Counted from the first letter of the stretch, positions 41,556 through 51,264 are shown. The stretch is 64,000 bases of DNA from JAEZJZ01 sp050949055 (GCA_050949055.1 JBMNFA010000006.1:12871-76870); one strand, 5' to 3'. The notes: a model not told the origin generated them from the letters alone. Numbers and translations: made by a program.

Positions 41556-42548
41556 TTGACCATAGAGACGTTCGCAAACACTCTAGCCGGCTTGGGTGGG
41601 CAGCGTATCCTGGTGCTCTGCCACGACTATGCAGACGCGGATGCCATCGGTTCGGCGCTGGCGTTGGCAGAACTGGTAGGTGGCAGCCCTGGCGTTCCTA
41701 ACTGTATAGCTGAACATACCCTCTCGTTCTATCATTTCTTGGACGGAGGCTTCTGCATCGGGCCGGATCCCGCCAACTACGATCTGACCATAGTGGTGGA
41801 CTGCGCCAGTGAGGACCAGCTGCCTGGGATCCGCCTCCCGAGCAAGTTCTTATTGATAGACCATCATCGGTGGAATTCACTACAGGCGGCTGCGGCGCTG
41901 GCCTTGCACCAGATAGAAGACTCCACCTGCCAACTGGTGTATCGTATCTATCAGGCTCTCGGGCATGGGCTCAGCCGACGAACCGCGCTCGCTTTGGCTG
42001 GCGGCATCGCCACCGACACAGTCAATCTGAAGCGAGCGGGCAACCGGACGTTGATGGAACTGGCTACGATTATGCAGCAGGGTGGAATCACGCTGCAGGA
42101 AGTGCTCCACCAGCTGCGCTACAGCGGCCAGATGGAGAAGATGCAGCGGCTGCAGATAGCTGGGCAGAGTGTGGCCTGCGCTGTCGGAGACTTGGTCTTT
42201 GCGTTCGTGCGGGTGGAGCCAGGCAACGAGTACTACGGCACCATGCTGCTCACGGAGTTGGGAGCGGACGTTGCCCTCGCTCACAGCCAACACGCAGGAA
42301 CGGTGGCCGCCCGCCTGGCGGTCGGTGCCGATACCAACACTATCGACGCCCAGCTGCTGCTGGCTCGGGCGATCGGCCCAGATGCTGTTGGTCGGGTGTG
42401 GGGGCACCGTCGGTTCGCTGGACATAACGGTGACATGGACCCCGAGTTGCTGGTTCTGGCCGTGAGAGAGCAGCTTGAGCACTGGGCGAAGCACAGCGGA
42501 CGCCAGCGGCCATCGCAGCCAAAGGATGGTCAAGGTTGCCAGGGCTAA
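41556..42548 (+). CDS. DHH family phosphoesterase (NrnA-like)
   Basis: This 330-residue DHH/DHHA1 protein has the first acidic motif CHDYADADAIGSA near residue 22, DCASEDQLPG near 85, the name-giving LIDHHRW near 100 and a C-terminal DHHA1 motif WGHRRFAGHNG. Relatives degrade nano-RNA or 3'-phosphoadenosine 5'-phosphate. The start is TTG after GAGGAGGTAGAGCG. A longer reading has no ribosome site. In the first motif the order is CHDYADADA rather than the commoner HxxPDxDA, a mild variation. Confidence 0.85.
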   Translation: MTIETFANTLAGLGGQRILVLCHDYADADAIGSALALAELVGGSPGVPNCIAEHTLSFYHFLDGGFCIGPDPANYDLTIVVDCASEDQLPGIRLPSKFLLIDHHRWNSLQAAAALALHQIEDSTCQLVYRIYQALGHGLSRRTALALAGGIATDTVNLKRAGNRTLMELATIMQQGGITLQEVLHQLRYSGQMEKMQRLQIAGQSVACAVGDLVFAFVRVEPGNEYYGTMLLTELGADVALAHSQHAGTVAARLAVGADTNTIDAQLLLARAIGPDAVGRVWGHRRFAGHNGDMDPELLVLAVREQLEHWAKHSGRQRPSQPKDGQGCQG

Positions 42549-42623
42549 ATCCAGTCGTGCGGCAGGTAGTCTGTGCTTTTTGTCGAACTCTCATCTGGAA
42601 GACAAACGAGAGGAGTGCTTTGT

Positions 42624-43790
42624 ATGTGGGATATCAAAGCAAGTATAGAGGCCGTATTGCCGCAAGTGATCAACTGGCGTAGACACCTACACCAACACCC
42701 GGAACTGGGATTGATGGAGCAGAACACCACCAAATTCGTGGCTGATGTGTTGACCAGCCTGGATATCGAAGTGAAGACCTTTGACGGTGTTACTGGCGTA
42801 CTGGGCACCCTGAAGGGTGGTCTGCCCGGCAAAACCATTGCTCTCAGGGCAGACATGGACGCGCTGCCGATTGTAGAGGATAGCGACTGCGCATTCCGCT
42901 CCGTCAATCACGGAGTGATGCACGCTTGCGGTCATGATCTACACACGGCCAACCTGTTGGGTGTGGCCAGTGTCTTGGCAGCCCATCGGGAGGAAGTGCC
43001 TGGCACCGTCAAGTTCCTGTTCCAGCCCGGAGAGGAAGGCTACAACGGGGCTTCCCTGCTGATCGCGCAAGGGGTGATGGAGGGCATCGACCAGATCTAC
43101 GCCCTACATGTCCAACCCGAGATTGCCACTGGACAGGTGAGCATTACTCCTGGATATTGTACCGCCAACTCCGACAGCGCGGTGATCACCGTGTTGGGCA
43201 AAGGTGGGCACGGCGCTCATCCCGAGACAACGATTGACGCCGTGGTGGTGGGAGCAGAGATTGTCGGTGCTCTGCAGACCATCGTCAGCCGCAACCTGCC
43301 TGCTCAGGAAGCTGGCGTGGTTACTATTGGCACCTTCCACGCTGGTACGGTGCAGAACATTATCGCAGAGAGAGCGGAGATGCGGCTGTCGCTGCGCAGT
43401 CTCACGCCTGAGACCCAGACCAAGCTGCGGGAGCGCATCGAGGCGGTAGTTAAGGGTATCACTATGGCTCACGGTGCTGATTATGACTTCCAGTACAAGC
43501 TGGGCTACCCTGGCGTCAAGAACCATGAGATGGCCTTCGCCATCACCCAAAGGGCAGCCGCGCAGGTGATCGGCGAGGACAACGTGTTGATCCACCCCAA
43601 GGCTACCATGGTGGGGGAGGACTTCGCATACTACGGGCACCACGTTCCGGCCACGCTGTTTTGGCTGGGAGCTGCCGTAGATGACAAGACGAAGCGGCGT
43701 CCGTTGCATAACCCAGGGGTGTTGTTTAACGAGGATTGCCTGCCTATCGGCATAGAAATAATGGTCAATCTGGTGCTTGGGGCGCAATAG
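42624..43790 (+). CDS. M20 family amidohydrolase (hippurate hydrolase/AmaB-like)
   Basis: This 388-residue M20D amidohydrolase begins with WRRHLHQHPELGLME. Metal ligands and catalytic residues lie in LRADMDALPI, MHACGHDLHTANLLG, FQPGEEGYNGAS and LHVQPEIATG, with GEDFAYYGHHVPATLFWLG near the C terminus. It removes acyl groups from N-acyl amino acids or related amides. AGAGGAG precedes the ATG. It follows the DHH gene after 75 bases on the same strand and may share its transcript. Confidence 0.93.
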   Translation: MWDIKASIEAVLPQVINWRRHLHQHPELGLMEQNTTKFVADVLTSLDIEVKTFDGVTGVLGTLKGGLPGKTIALRADMDALPIVEDSDCAFRSVNHGVMHACGHDLHTANLLGVASVLAAHREEVPGTVKFLFQPGEEGYNGASLLIAQGVMEGIDQIYALHVQPEIATGQVSITPGYCTANSDSAVITVLGKGGHGAHPETTIDAVVVGAEIVGALQTIVSRNLPAQEAGVVTIGTFHAGTVQNIIAERAEMRLSLRSLTPETQTKLRERIEAVVKGITMAHGADYDFQYKLGYPGVKNHEMAFAITQRAAAQVIGEDNVLIHPKATMVGEDFAYYGHHVPATLFWLGAAVDDKTKRRPLHNPGVLFNEDCLPIGIEIMVNLVLGAQ

Positions 43791-43822
43791 GCGAAATAGG
43801 GAAGCTATATTCCCACTCTTTC

Positions 43823-43888
43823 GATGACACAGCGGGAGTGTACCTGGTAACACAGCCATGTTACAGGGTACACGTCCCGCTGTATCAT
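43823..43888. repeat. Palindrome of the GGGAC/GTCCC family
   Basis: Arms GATGACACAGCGGGAGTGT and the matching ACACGTCCCGCTGTATCAT, with an inner TGTAAC-type stem. It lies 33 bases after the amidohydrolase stop. The region from there to 44063 has no clear gene. Confidence 0.85.
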
Positions 43889-44063
43889 TTCGAAGGACGT
43901 TGATCTTGCAGCCAGTGCTTTTAGGTGAAGGGTATCTGCCTACTGGTGGAGAATGAAGATGCCCGAACGGTCTTGGAGGATCGACGAAACTTGTTTGTGG
44001 GAGGGTGATACGCATGCGTCCGGAAGTAGTTCAGTTCAGACCAGGAATGCCAGTACGAGCAAG

Positions 44064-45086
44064 ATGTCTAATAAGCCGCCGTATACCATAACGAACTAGC
44101 CGCCGATTACCTGGCAAGAATCGTTGAAGCCGTGACCAGGCTTGAGTACGGCACGGAGTTTAAGCGTGACATCCGACTGCATAGGGAGAACCGGGTGCGA
44201 ACTATCCACTCGTCTTTGGCCATTGAGGGAAATTCTTTGACGCTCAACGAAGTAACCGCTGTGATTGAGGGAAAGGCAGTAGCGGGCAAGCAGACGGAAA
44301 TTAATGAGGTCAAGAACGCTTACGAAGCCTACGACAGGATTATGGCGTTTGACCCCTACTCCGTTAAGGACTTTCTAGAAGTCCATAGGCTGATGACGGA
44401 CGGACTGGTTGAAGAGGCCGGTAGATTCCGCAGTGGTGACGTTGGTGTGTTTGCTGGCGATGTGGCGGTTCATATAGGTGCACGTCCGCAGTTCGTGCCT
44501 CGGCTTGTGGCAGAGTTGTTCGCTTGGGCGAAAGAGTCAGAACTACACCCCGTACTGAAGAGTGCGATACTGCATTAGGAAATCAAAACCATTCACCCGT
44601 TTGCAGATGGTAATGGACGCATGGGGCGGTTGTGGCAGACGCTACTTCTTGACAAATGGAACGCCCTTTTGCCTGGATTCCGATGGAGTCGGCGCATTAT
44701 CAAAACAGACCGCAGTATTATCAGGCGATCGAGGAAGCAACGAAAGCGAACGACTCGGGCGTGTTTATCGAGTTCACGCTTTCGGCGCTCTATGGCATCA
44801 TTACGGCACAGGAAAAGCATCAAGTTAAGCACGAGGATAAGCACCAAGTCGATTTGAGCGACACGCAGATCGCCGTGCTGAAGGCACTTGAAGGTGAAAC
44901 GCTGTCGCTCAAAGATATTTTTGAGGCAATCGAAATTCACGGCGATTCGCGCTCGTTTAAGCGAATGCCGAACCGCTTCTGACAGAGGGTTTCATCGAAA
45001 TGACCGTTCCTGATAAGCCGAACAGCAGACTGCAGAAGTACAGGCTGAGCGAAAGCGGTGAAGCGTTTATTAGCGAAAGGCGCTGA
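44064..45086 (+). pseudogene. Decayed Fic family AMP transferase gene
   Basis: The pieces add up to one Fic protein: MSNKPPYTITN, then DYLARIVEAVTRLEYGTEFK and IHSSLAIEGNSLTLNEV, the Fic motif HPFADGNGRMGR, then FIEFTLSALYGII and a C-terminal winged-helix part. Lesions are a frameshift near 44092, a TAG at 44576 in place of a tyrosine codon just before the Fic motif, a one-base loss in the T run at 44667-44670, and a frameshift near 44967. Catalytic and inhibitory motifs survive in the text, but no full protein can be made. Confidence 0.9.
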
Positions 45087-45169
45087 AGCAGCCCGCCAGG
45101 CTTCTTAATATTGTGACAGGAGAGTCCGGGCATTAAGGCCTGAGCAGAGGAGACGAGTCATTGCTGAAG

Positions 45170-45201
45170 GAGCACACCGCAGACAGGCGGTGTGCTCTTT
45201 T
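45170..45201 (+). terminator. Rho-independent terminator
   Basis: GAGCACACCGC / GCGGTGTGCTC with a short loop followed by TTTT. It faces the 3' end of the membrane protein gene at 45217 and sits after the fic remnant. Confidence 0.8.
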
Positions 45202-45216
45202 CGAGTCCAGTCTCGA

Positions 45217-45540
45217 CTAACGCTTGCCTGTTCTAACCATCATCAGGCCGATTAAGAAGACCACTAGCATGATGCCGCCAGCTCTCAACAGACGTGATGG
45301 GTCGCTAAGGGATTGCTCCATTAAGGATACAAGGATGGCGACGATCAACACCAACAGATAGAGACCAGCGCCCACCATCAGCATCAATCCGTACATCCGG
45401 CGCAGGCGGCCCCGCTCGAATATGGGGTGGCGGCGCTTGCCTCCCAGGTAGTGTCCCGGGTCATACTGGTGGCGCTGCCACTCTTCCAGCTCTTCCAGAT
45501 ATTCTTCTGCCGGCGAATCCGGCTTGCGTTCCTCTGACAA
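45217..45540 (-). CDS. Small membrane protein, two transmembrane segments
   Basis: This 107-residue protein has an acidic N-terminal region (EEYLEELEEWQRH) and a basic patch (GGKRRHPIFERGRLRR). Two hydrophobic helices follow, MYGLMLMVGAGLYLLVLIV and IMLVVFLIGLMMV. The TTG start at 45540 follows GGAGAGAATGG. A longer frame would overlap the neighbouring gene. The family is not recognised. It may be co-transcribed with the acetyltransferase upstream. Confidence 0.65.
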   Translation of the reverse strand: MSEERKPDSPAEEYLEELEEWQRHQYDPGHYLGGKRRHPIFERGRLRRMYGLMLMVGAGLYLLVLIVAILVSLMEQSLSDPSRLLRAGGIMLVVFLIGLMMVRTGKR

Positions 45541-45607
45541 ACCATTCTCTCCTCTCTGTTTGGCGGTGGCGGTTCGTAGGGGCGGGTCGATTGAGCCCGT
45601 CGTTCGC

Positions 45608-46042
45608 TCACAGTCGGTGATGGCAATAGAACAGTTCTGGGTCGCCTGGGTCAAGCTGGTCGACCCAGCCGCACCGCCAAAACCCGCAGCTCTCCAGCAG
45701 ACGTTGCATGGGCAGGTTGGAGCTGTTGGTGGAGGTAAACAGTTTCTCTGTCCGGCAGATCCCCTTCAGTTCTTTGAGCATGAACTTACCTATGCCCTGG
45801 CGGCGTCTATGCTCCTGCACCACCAGCAACTCTATAAACCCATTTCCGAAGAAGTGATAGTGCAGGATGCCGTAGGCCACCATTTCCCGACCAAGCATGA
45901 CCACATAGCATTGCTCCTGCTCAATGGCTCCTTGGATCAGCTGCTTGCGCGTCGTTGAGCCAGTGGCGGTATGGTCCAGCATAGCAACTTGCCCCAGTTC
46001 TTCCACAGTGGCTAGACGCATCCGGCATTCGATTAAGGACAT
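45608..46042 (-). CDS. GNAT family N-acetyltransferase
   Basis: This 144-residue GNAT protein has FIELLVVQEHRRRQGIGKFM, with the acetyl-CoA loop RRRQGIG, and TSTNSSNLPMQRLLESCGF as motif B. The ATG at 46042 follows GGGAGGGAG. A longer frame to 46159 has no ribosome site. The substrate is unknown. A small membrane protein gene follows on the same strand. Confidence 0.85.
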   Translation of the reverse strand: MSLIECRMRLATVEELGQVAMLDHTATGSTTRKQLIQGAIEQEQCYVVMLGREMVAYGILHYHFFGNGFIELLVVQEHRRRQGIGKFMLKELKGICRTEKLFTSTNSSNLPMQRLLESCGFWRCGWVDQLDPGDPELFYCHHRL

Positions 46043-46462
46043 CTTTAGCTCCCTCCCGCTGGCTTCCACGGAGGTTCCACGAGCGCCAGCGCTGCTCAGT
46101 GTGTTGTCACTGACCAACAAGTTCGCGGTTTGAAGTTGGCGTTCCTGCCTTGCTGGCAAACTCCATTTCGCCGTGGGGGAGCAGGAAAGTTCTCCAGGTA
46201 AGCAGAACAGTGGAGTCGGGGAGGAGGGGGTGATGCGGCACTAGATCTGGCCACACGCAAGATCTGATAGGGAACACGAGGGGACTAGGACATGCTGGAG
46301 GCCTGCGATGCCTGTTTGGCAGAAGACCAAGTGGGCGCCTTTGACATGGTTTCCTGGTTCCCCCAAGAAATATCCTTCGCATGGCGGAAATGTCAGTCAA
46401 TAACATCCCCTGGAATGCGATATAATGAGATCAGCCACCACTAAGAACAAGGAGGTATCGGA
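46043..46462. other. Divergent intergenic region without a gene
   Basis: The region holds a TATAAT at 46421-46426 about 37 bases before ilvE, with no good -35 box. Open frames here lack ribosome sites and look non-coding. Confidence 0.5.
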
Positions 46463-47485
46463 GTGGACAGACAGCAGATAGAGTGGAGCAAACTCGGCTT
46501 CAGCTATGTGAACACCGAGTACCGTTATCGCTCCTATTGGAAGGATGGACATTGGGACGAAGGGGCCCTGACTACGGACAACCAACTACATATTAGCGAG
46601 GGCTCTACGGCGTTACACTACGGCCAAGCATGTTTTGAGGGCTTGAAGGCCTATCGGAATAAGGATGGTCAGGCGCAGCTGTTCCGTCCAGATAGAAATG
46701 CCATCAGAATGCAGGAGAGCTGCCGCCGACTGTTGATGCCCGAATTCCCGGTAGAACGGTTCATCGATGCCTGCTTCCAGGTGATCAAGGCCAACGAAGC
46801 CATGGTGCCACCCTATGGGAGCGGCGCGACTCTATACCTAAGGCCTTTTATGATCGGTGTAGGCGACAACCTGGGCGTGCGCCCGGCACAGGAGTACATC
46901 TTCTCGTTGTTCTGTTCACCGGTAGGGCCCTACTTCAAAGGCGGCATGAAGCCGGTCAACTTTATCGTTACTGATTATGACCGGGCAGCTCCCTACGGCA
47001 CCGGAGCCGCTAAGGTAGGCGGAAACTACGCAGCCAGCCTGCTGCCCCATGAATTGGCTGTCAAGCAGGGATTTGCCGATTGCATCTACTTGGATCCGGC
47101 AACCCATACCCTGATCGAAGAGGTGGGAGCAGCCAACTTCTTTGGTATCACCAAAGACAACAAGTTTGTCACCCCCAAGTCACCTTCCATTCTGCCCAGC
47201 ATCACCAAGTACTCGTTGCTCCAGGTGGCCAAAGACTATCTGGGAATGGAAGTGGAGGAAAGGGACGTACCCATCGACGAACTGGACCAGTTCGTGGAGG
47301 CGGGAGCCTGCGGTACTGCTGCGGTGATCACTCCCATCGGCGGTATCGAATACAAGGGCAAGCTGCATGTCTTCTACAGCGAGACAGAAGTCGGACCAGT
47401 GACGAAGAAGCTGTATGAGACGCTGGTTGGCATTCAGTTTGGCGATATCCCCGCCCCTGAGGGCTGGATCGTCCCGGTGAAGTAG
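46463..47485 (+). CDS. ilvE: Branched-chain amino acid aminotransferase
   Basis: This 340-residue class IV PLP enzyme interconverts leucine, isoleucine and valine with their 2-oxo acids. LHYGQACFEGLKAYR near residue 55, FRPDRNAIRM and LYLRPFMIGV are typical of the BCAT group. The PLP lysine is expected in AAKVGGNYAASL near residue 180, and EEVGAANFFGI follows. The GTG start is preceded by AAGGAGG. An insertion sequence begins only a few bases after its stop and separates it from a likely terminator at 49431. Confidence 0.95.
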   Translation: MDRQQIEWSKLGFSYVNTEYRYRSYWKDGHWDEGALTTDNQLHISEGSTALHYGQACFEGLKAYRNKDGQAQLFRPDRNAIRMQESCRRLLMPEFPVERFIDACFQVIKANEAMVPPYGSGATLYLRPFMIGVGDNLGVRPAQEYIFSLFCSPVGPYFKGGMKPVNFIVTDYDRAAPYGTGAAKVGGNYAASLLPHELAVKQGFADCIYLDPATHTLIEEVGAANFFGITKDNKFVTPKSPSILPSITKYSLLQVAKDYLGMEVEERDVPIDELDQFVEAGACGTAAVITPIGGIEYKGKLHVFYSETEVGPVTKKLYETLVGIQFGDIPAPEGWIVPVK

Positions 47486-47491
47486 ATAGAT

Positions 47492-49384
47492 TCTCGGAAT
47501 TTATCGAACTCGATGCTATCGAGTTTCCACACCTCCGGGAGCGACGGCTACGTCCCATTCTTTTGCGATGAAAGTAGCCCTTTCCGCACATCAAACTGGA
47601 AATTCACTCAAGGTTTTTCGGTAATCCACAAAAATAAGACAATAGAAATCAAAAAAAGACTTGACTTCTTCAGGATCACCCCAACAATTTGTCAGAAGGA
47701 ATTATTTTCCTTAATGACTAAGTTTGGGGTGATGCTTTATGAAACCCGTCGTTGTTACGCATCAAGAATACCAAGAATCTGTCCGCACTCGATTGAGGCA
47801 GTACTACTCGGGGAGTCCACTGCTTTTGCTTCGTGAAGATTGGCCTCTTCTCGCCAAGTTCTGGATTACCGATTTGTCCGGTGTCACCGCCTTGATGCGA
47901 GACTCCTACGGCTTTCGCGGTCCCAAACCCCGCGACCCTTCCTCTATGCTGCGCTCTTTCTTGCTGCTCCTATCGACTAAACCAGAAATGAGCATTACTG
48001 GTTGGGTAAGTGAGCTGAAAAGAATCCCTCTTTATGCCATCTTGAGCGGTTTTGAGCCTGGATGTGTGCCAGGAATCGGCACCTTCTATGACTTCTTTGC
48101 CCGCTTGTGGAATGCCACAAGCGCTAATATCCGTTCTCCCATACAGAGAAGAGGACCCAAATCCAAGAAGGGGAGGAAAGGCCAAAAGGCTGACACATCT
48201 TCCCCAGGCCGTGTGAAACGGTTGGTCAATTGGATGAAGCGGCATTCAGAGAAGCGGACGCAATTGCCTATAGATCGGCTTTTTGGTCTCTTTCAGTCTG
48301 AATTCCTAGCTGTATCGGCTACGCTTGGCTTGCTTGGGGATACGAAGTCTCTTGCCGTCGCAGGTGATGGTACTCCTGTAGAGACCGCAGCATATCCCCG
48401 CAGCAAACCTGCCTGTAATTGTCGTGCCCAAGGCCTTGCTGACTGCAACCACCCTCGCATCTATTCTCAGCCTGACTGCGACGTCGGCTGGGATAGCTCG
48501 AGAGAGAAATACTTCGACGGGTACCACATGTACACCCTGACCGCCGCCAACAGTCCTCATGATCTACCGTTGTACCAGCGCCTGTATCCTGCTTCCCGAC
48601 ACGATGCTGTAAGCTTCGTGTTAAGCTCGGTTGAGTTCATGCAACGTTTCACCTTGGGCACGGTGAAGAGAGTCTTGCTCGACTCTGCGCACGATGCCAA
48701 ACCCATCTATGACTTGTTGCTTGACCAGGATATTAATCCATTGATTGATCTCAACTTACGCACTTCCGCCAGCCCTAAGGCAATTCGCAATCTGAAAGTC
48801 TCGTATAACGGTAGGCCTATCTGCGCTGCTGGCCTGGAAATGAAGCATCATGGCTCAGATCGTGCCCGCATGGTAGACAAGTGGTTGTGTCCCAGAATGA
48901 CAGGCAGGACGACTCACAACTGCCCAACTCCTTGTACCACCGCCCGTTACGGGAAAACGTGTCGTACCTACCGCAAGGACAATCCCAGACTGTTCACTGA
49001 CCCTCCTCGCGACTCGGATCAATGGAACCTTCTCTACAAGAGGCGCACCTCCGTCGAGCGCACTAACAAACGTGAGAAAAGAGACTACAAGCTTCAGTCT
49101 GGGCAGCATCGTTCTTCTCGCATGTGGTACATGCGTACTTACGGCATCATGATGTGCCAGCACATTGACGCTTGGTACGTCCATCGACGAACGGAGCTTG
49201 AAGAACTAATGCCTCTCTTCCCACATCTGTCAGCCTAAGCCCGAGCTACTCTCGTTGCTTCTAGGTTTCTTCGGCATGCCCTTCGTTTCTACCTGCCTGA
49301 AGTCTCTCTTCTACTCATTTGAGTAGCTCGCTTTCCCAGTTGTTTTCCTCCATGCATGGAAATTATTGCTTCGAAACTCCGAGA
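47492..49384 (+). mobile_element. Insertion sequence with DDE transposase (IS1182/IS4-like)
   Basis: The likely ends are TCTCGGAATTTATCGAA at the left and, read inward, TCTCGGAGTTTCGAA at the right, an imperfect inverted repeat. The single transposase gene runs inward from the left. No clear target duplication could be identified, so the ends are accurate only to a few bases. It sits between ilvE and the hairpin that probably once ended ilvE transcription. Confidence 0.75.
47739..49238 (+). CDS. DDE transposase
   Basis: This 499-residue transposase has a DDE_Tnp_1-type catalytic region. The first aspartate lies in VAGDGTPVET, the second in LLDSAHDAKP and the glutamate in RRTSVERTNKREKRDY. 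A cysteine-rich insert (CNCRAQGLADCNHP) and CPRMTGRTTHNCPTPC may bind zinc. The N-terminal part resembles the DUF772-like domain of IS1182/IS5-type elements. The frame appears intact. The exact IS family would need a database comparison. Confidence 0.9.
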   Translation: MKPVVVTHQEYQESVRTRLRQYYSGSPLLLLREDWPLLAKFWITDLSGVTALMRDSYGFRGPKPRDPSSMLRSFLLLLSTKPEMSITGWVSELKRIPLYAILSGFEPGCVPGIGTFYDFFARLWNATSANIRSPIQRRGPKSKKGRKGQKADTSSPGRVKRLVNWMKRHSEKRTQLPIDRLFGLFQSEFLAVSATLGLLGDTKSLAVAGDGTPVETAAYPRSKPACNCRAQGLADCNHPRIYSQPDCDVGWDSSREKYFDGYHMYTLTAANSPHDLPLYQRLYPASRHDAVSFVLSSVEFMQRFTLGTVKRVLLDSAHDAKPIYDLLLDQDINPLIDLNLRTSASPKAIRNLKVSYNGRPICAAGLEMKHHGSDRARMVDKWLCPRMTGRTTHNCPTPCTTARYGKTCRTYRKDNPRLFTDPPRDSDQWNLLYKRRTSVERTNKREKRDYKLQSGQHRSSRMWYMRTYGIMMCQHIDAWYVHRRTELEELMPLFPHLSA

Positions 49385-49430
49385 GGATACGTAGCAGCGG
49401 CAAACACCAACACGGCAAGAAGTGCGGAAA

Positions 49431-49455
49431 GAGGCTTCCGGCGGAAGCCTCTTTT
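49431..49455 (+). terminator. Rho-independent terminator
   Basis: GAGGCTTCCG / CGGAAGCCTC followed by TTTTG. It probably ended ilvE before the IS landed. The stretch 49456-49689 has no recognised gene. Confidence 0.85.
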
Positions 49456-49689
49456 GTCGTCTTGTTGCCAACTGCTAGCTGCAGAGCTGCGCACTAAAGC
49501 TGCCGTCCCAGTGAAGGTTCTCGCAAATAGGAGACAAGTCTCTCAGGCCAGAGTCCAAGTTGGAACGACCGCGAGCCTCAGTTTCCTCCAGACTGGCCGC
49601 AGCCTGCTTCATTCGGGCTGTGGTCGCTAACCGCACCGTATTGCCACTTTGCTTGGGGATGGGAGGCTGGACAGTGGAAACTGGTACCA

Positions 49690-49718
49690 TTGATCTCTAG
49701 TCTGCATTGCAGCATAAT
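49690..49718 (+). promoter_or_regulatory. Promoter of the T-box/proC unit
   Basis: TTGATC (49690-49695) and CATAAT (49713-49718) with a 17-base spacer, immediately before the T-box leader. Confidence 0.6.
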
Positions 49719-49724
49719 GATTGA

Positions 49725-49955
49725 CATGCGATGAAGGGAACGAGTAAGCCCTGCCGCTGGTAGCAGAGAGTGACATCCAAAGGCTGAAAGATGTCTCCGC
49801 CATGCAGGACCGAAACCTACTCCCCGAGCACCTGGGAAAACCAGGCGCGGCCATGCGTTAACTGGCTTGAGTGGGATATGCTTATCCAAGTTAGGTGGTA
49901 CCGCGGAAGACTGGCTCTTTCGTCCTTTCTTAGGGACGAAAGAGCCTCTTTTGAT
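49725..49955 (+). promoter_or_regulatory. T-box riboswitch, predicted proline-specific
   Basis: The T-box core AGGTGGTACCGCGG (49893-49906) is present. A terminator, GGCTCTTTCGTCC with GGACGAAAGAGCC followed by CTTTT, spans 49913-49951. Stem I begins near GAACGAGTAAGC (about 49738) and contains a specifier loop CGAAACCTAC, where CCT (49816-49818) is a proline codon. Uncharged tRNA-Pro would bind and allow read-through into proC. The specifier agrees with the downstream gene. Confidence 0.92.
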
Positions 49956-50072
49956 CCAATAACTGGTATCTGAAGCCGCCACTGCTACTCCCTAGTGCTT
50001 GTTGACTGCGTAAGGTCGAATGGTGAAGTAACTGTGTGAGTTGCCAACTTGACAGATTGAGGAGGAGTGAAC

Positions 50073-50942
50073 ATGTGCACAGATGATAGCGAAATCCGCA
50101 GCACCTTGGTTGATAAACACATTTGTTTTCTCGGTGCGGGGGCGATGGCGGAGGCGATAATCAAAGGGATCCTGGCCAAGCGAGTAGTAGTGCCGCAGAA
50201 TCTATGGACGGTGGATATCTCGCCGGAGCGCAATCATCGTTTACAGGTGAGCTATGGGGTGAAGGCAATTGACCCTAGTCAGGCAGCGGCTCCGGTATCG
50301 AGGGCCGAGATCTTGGTGTTGGCGGTCAAACCGCAGCAGCTTCTGACTGCGGCTTCACACTATCGCCGGCACCTAAGCAGTGGGCAGACGCTCGTCTCCG
50401 TATTAGCCGGGGTATCCACCAAAACCATCGAGAGCTTACTGCCGCATGGCGTGGAGGTAGTGCGGGCGATGCCGAATACATCGGCTGCCGTCGGTTCAGC
50501 TGCCACTGCTATTTGTGCCGGTCGATCCGTGATCGGCCCCGGGCTGGACTGGGCGGAAGAGCTGTTTCAGTCGGTAGGGACAGTAGTCCGCGTGGCCGAG
50601 GAGGAGATGGATGCGGTTACTGCGCTTTCAGGAAGCGGGCCAGCCTACATCTATGCGCTGGTTGAGGCAATGGAGCAGGGTGGGGTGGCTGCTGGCTTGG
50701 ACGCAACCACAGCCAGGCAGTTGACCGTGCAGACGCTGCTGGGCGCGGCTCGCATGCTACAATCTGCCACCGAGCCGGCCGCTCACCTGCGCCGCCAAGT
50801 GACCAGCCCTGGCGGAACCACGATGGCTGGGCTGCAGGTGCTGGAACAGCGCCATTTCGCGGAGATGATGCAAGAGGCTATCCTCAAGGCGGCTGCACGT
50901 TCCAGAGTTCTTGCCCAGCAAGCAGAGGCTGCGTCCAATTGA
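50073..50942 (+). CDS. proC: Pyrroline-5-carboxylate reductase
   Basis: This 289-residue enzyme reduces 1-pyrroline-5-carboxylate to proline with NAD(P)H. The nucleotide motif is ICFLGAGAMAEAIIKGIL. LAVKPQQ and RAMPNTSAAVG follow, and the C-terminal dimer helix has VTALSGSGPAYIYALVEAM and RRQVTSPGGTTMAGL. The ATG at 50073 follows GGAGGAGTGAAC. An in-frame GTG two codons earlier is possible. Expression is predicted to be controlled by the T-box in its leader. Confidence 0.97.
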   Translation: MCTDDSEIRSTLVDKHICFLGAGAMAEAIIKGILAKRVVVPQNLWTVDISPERNHRLQVSYGVKAIDPSQAAAPVSRAEILVLAVKPQQLLTAASHYRRHLSSGQTLVSVLAGVSTKTIESLLPHGVEVVRAMPNTSAAVGSAATAICAGRSVIGPGLDWAEELFQSVGTVVRVAEEEMDAVTALSGSGPAYIYALVEAMEQGGVAAGLDATTARQLTVQTLLGAARMLQSATEPAAHLRRQVTSPGGTTMAGLQVLEQRHFAEMMQEAILKAAARSRVLAQQAEAASN

Positions 50943-51235
50943 GATGCTTTGTGCGAGAGCAAAGGTGCCAAGCCGCTCCCTTGTCGGAGCAACCCCAGCG
51001 TAGCCATAAGTCAGGACGTTCGCAAATCCTGAGCCAGCCGATCTTGCGGACCGGGGAATGAACCCACAAGCGGTCCAGTTGGAGGAAGACACATATAGCA
51101 CACGAGATAATCTGCGCAGCAGCCTGGGGCTAACTGGTGTTGTCACCGGGCTCCTCTTCCGTGAGAGGACGGTTGCGATGGCGCATGTTGGCCAGAGAAG
51201 CGTTGGCAGTATGGAAGGACCTAGCGTTTCTGCCC

Positions 51236-51264
51236 TGACACGGGGGGAAAGTCCCCTCGTGTCA
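51236..51264. repeat. Palindrome related to the GGGAC/GTCCC family
   Basis: TGACACGGGG and CCCCTCGTGTCA form a stem around a GGAAAGT-like centre, overlapping the stop of the gene at 51262 by three bases. The gap 50943-51235 shows no convincing gene. Confidence 0.65.

Noticed and set aside
44576..44578. Recoding (pyrrolysine) of the TAG in the fic gene
   Set aside because: Three frameshifts in the same gene show decay. A tyrosine-to-stop mutation is simpler.
47486..49390. Palindrome targeting by the DDE-transposase IS
   Set aside because: Joining its flanks does not recreate a palindrome of the GGGAC family, so the targeting pattern applies only to the IS3-family copies and the intron.
49475..49690. 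71-residue minus-strand frame upstream of the T-box
   Set aside because: It stands alone with no ribosome site or recognised family and ends near the T-box promoter.
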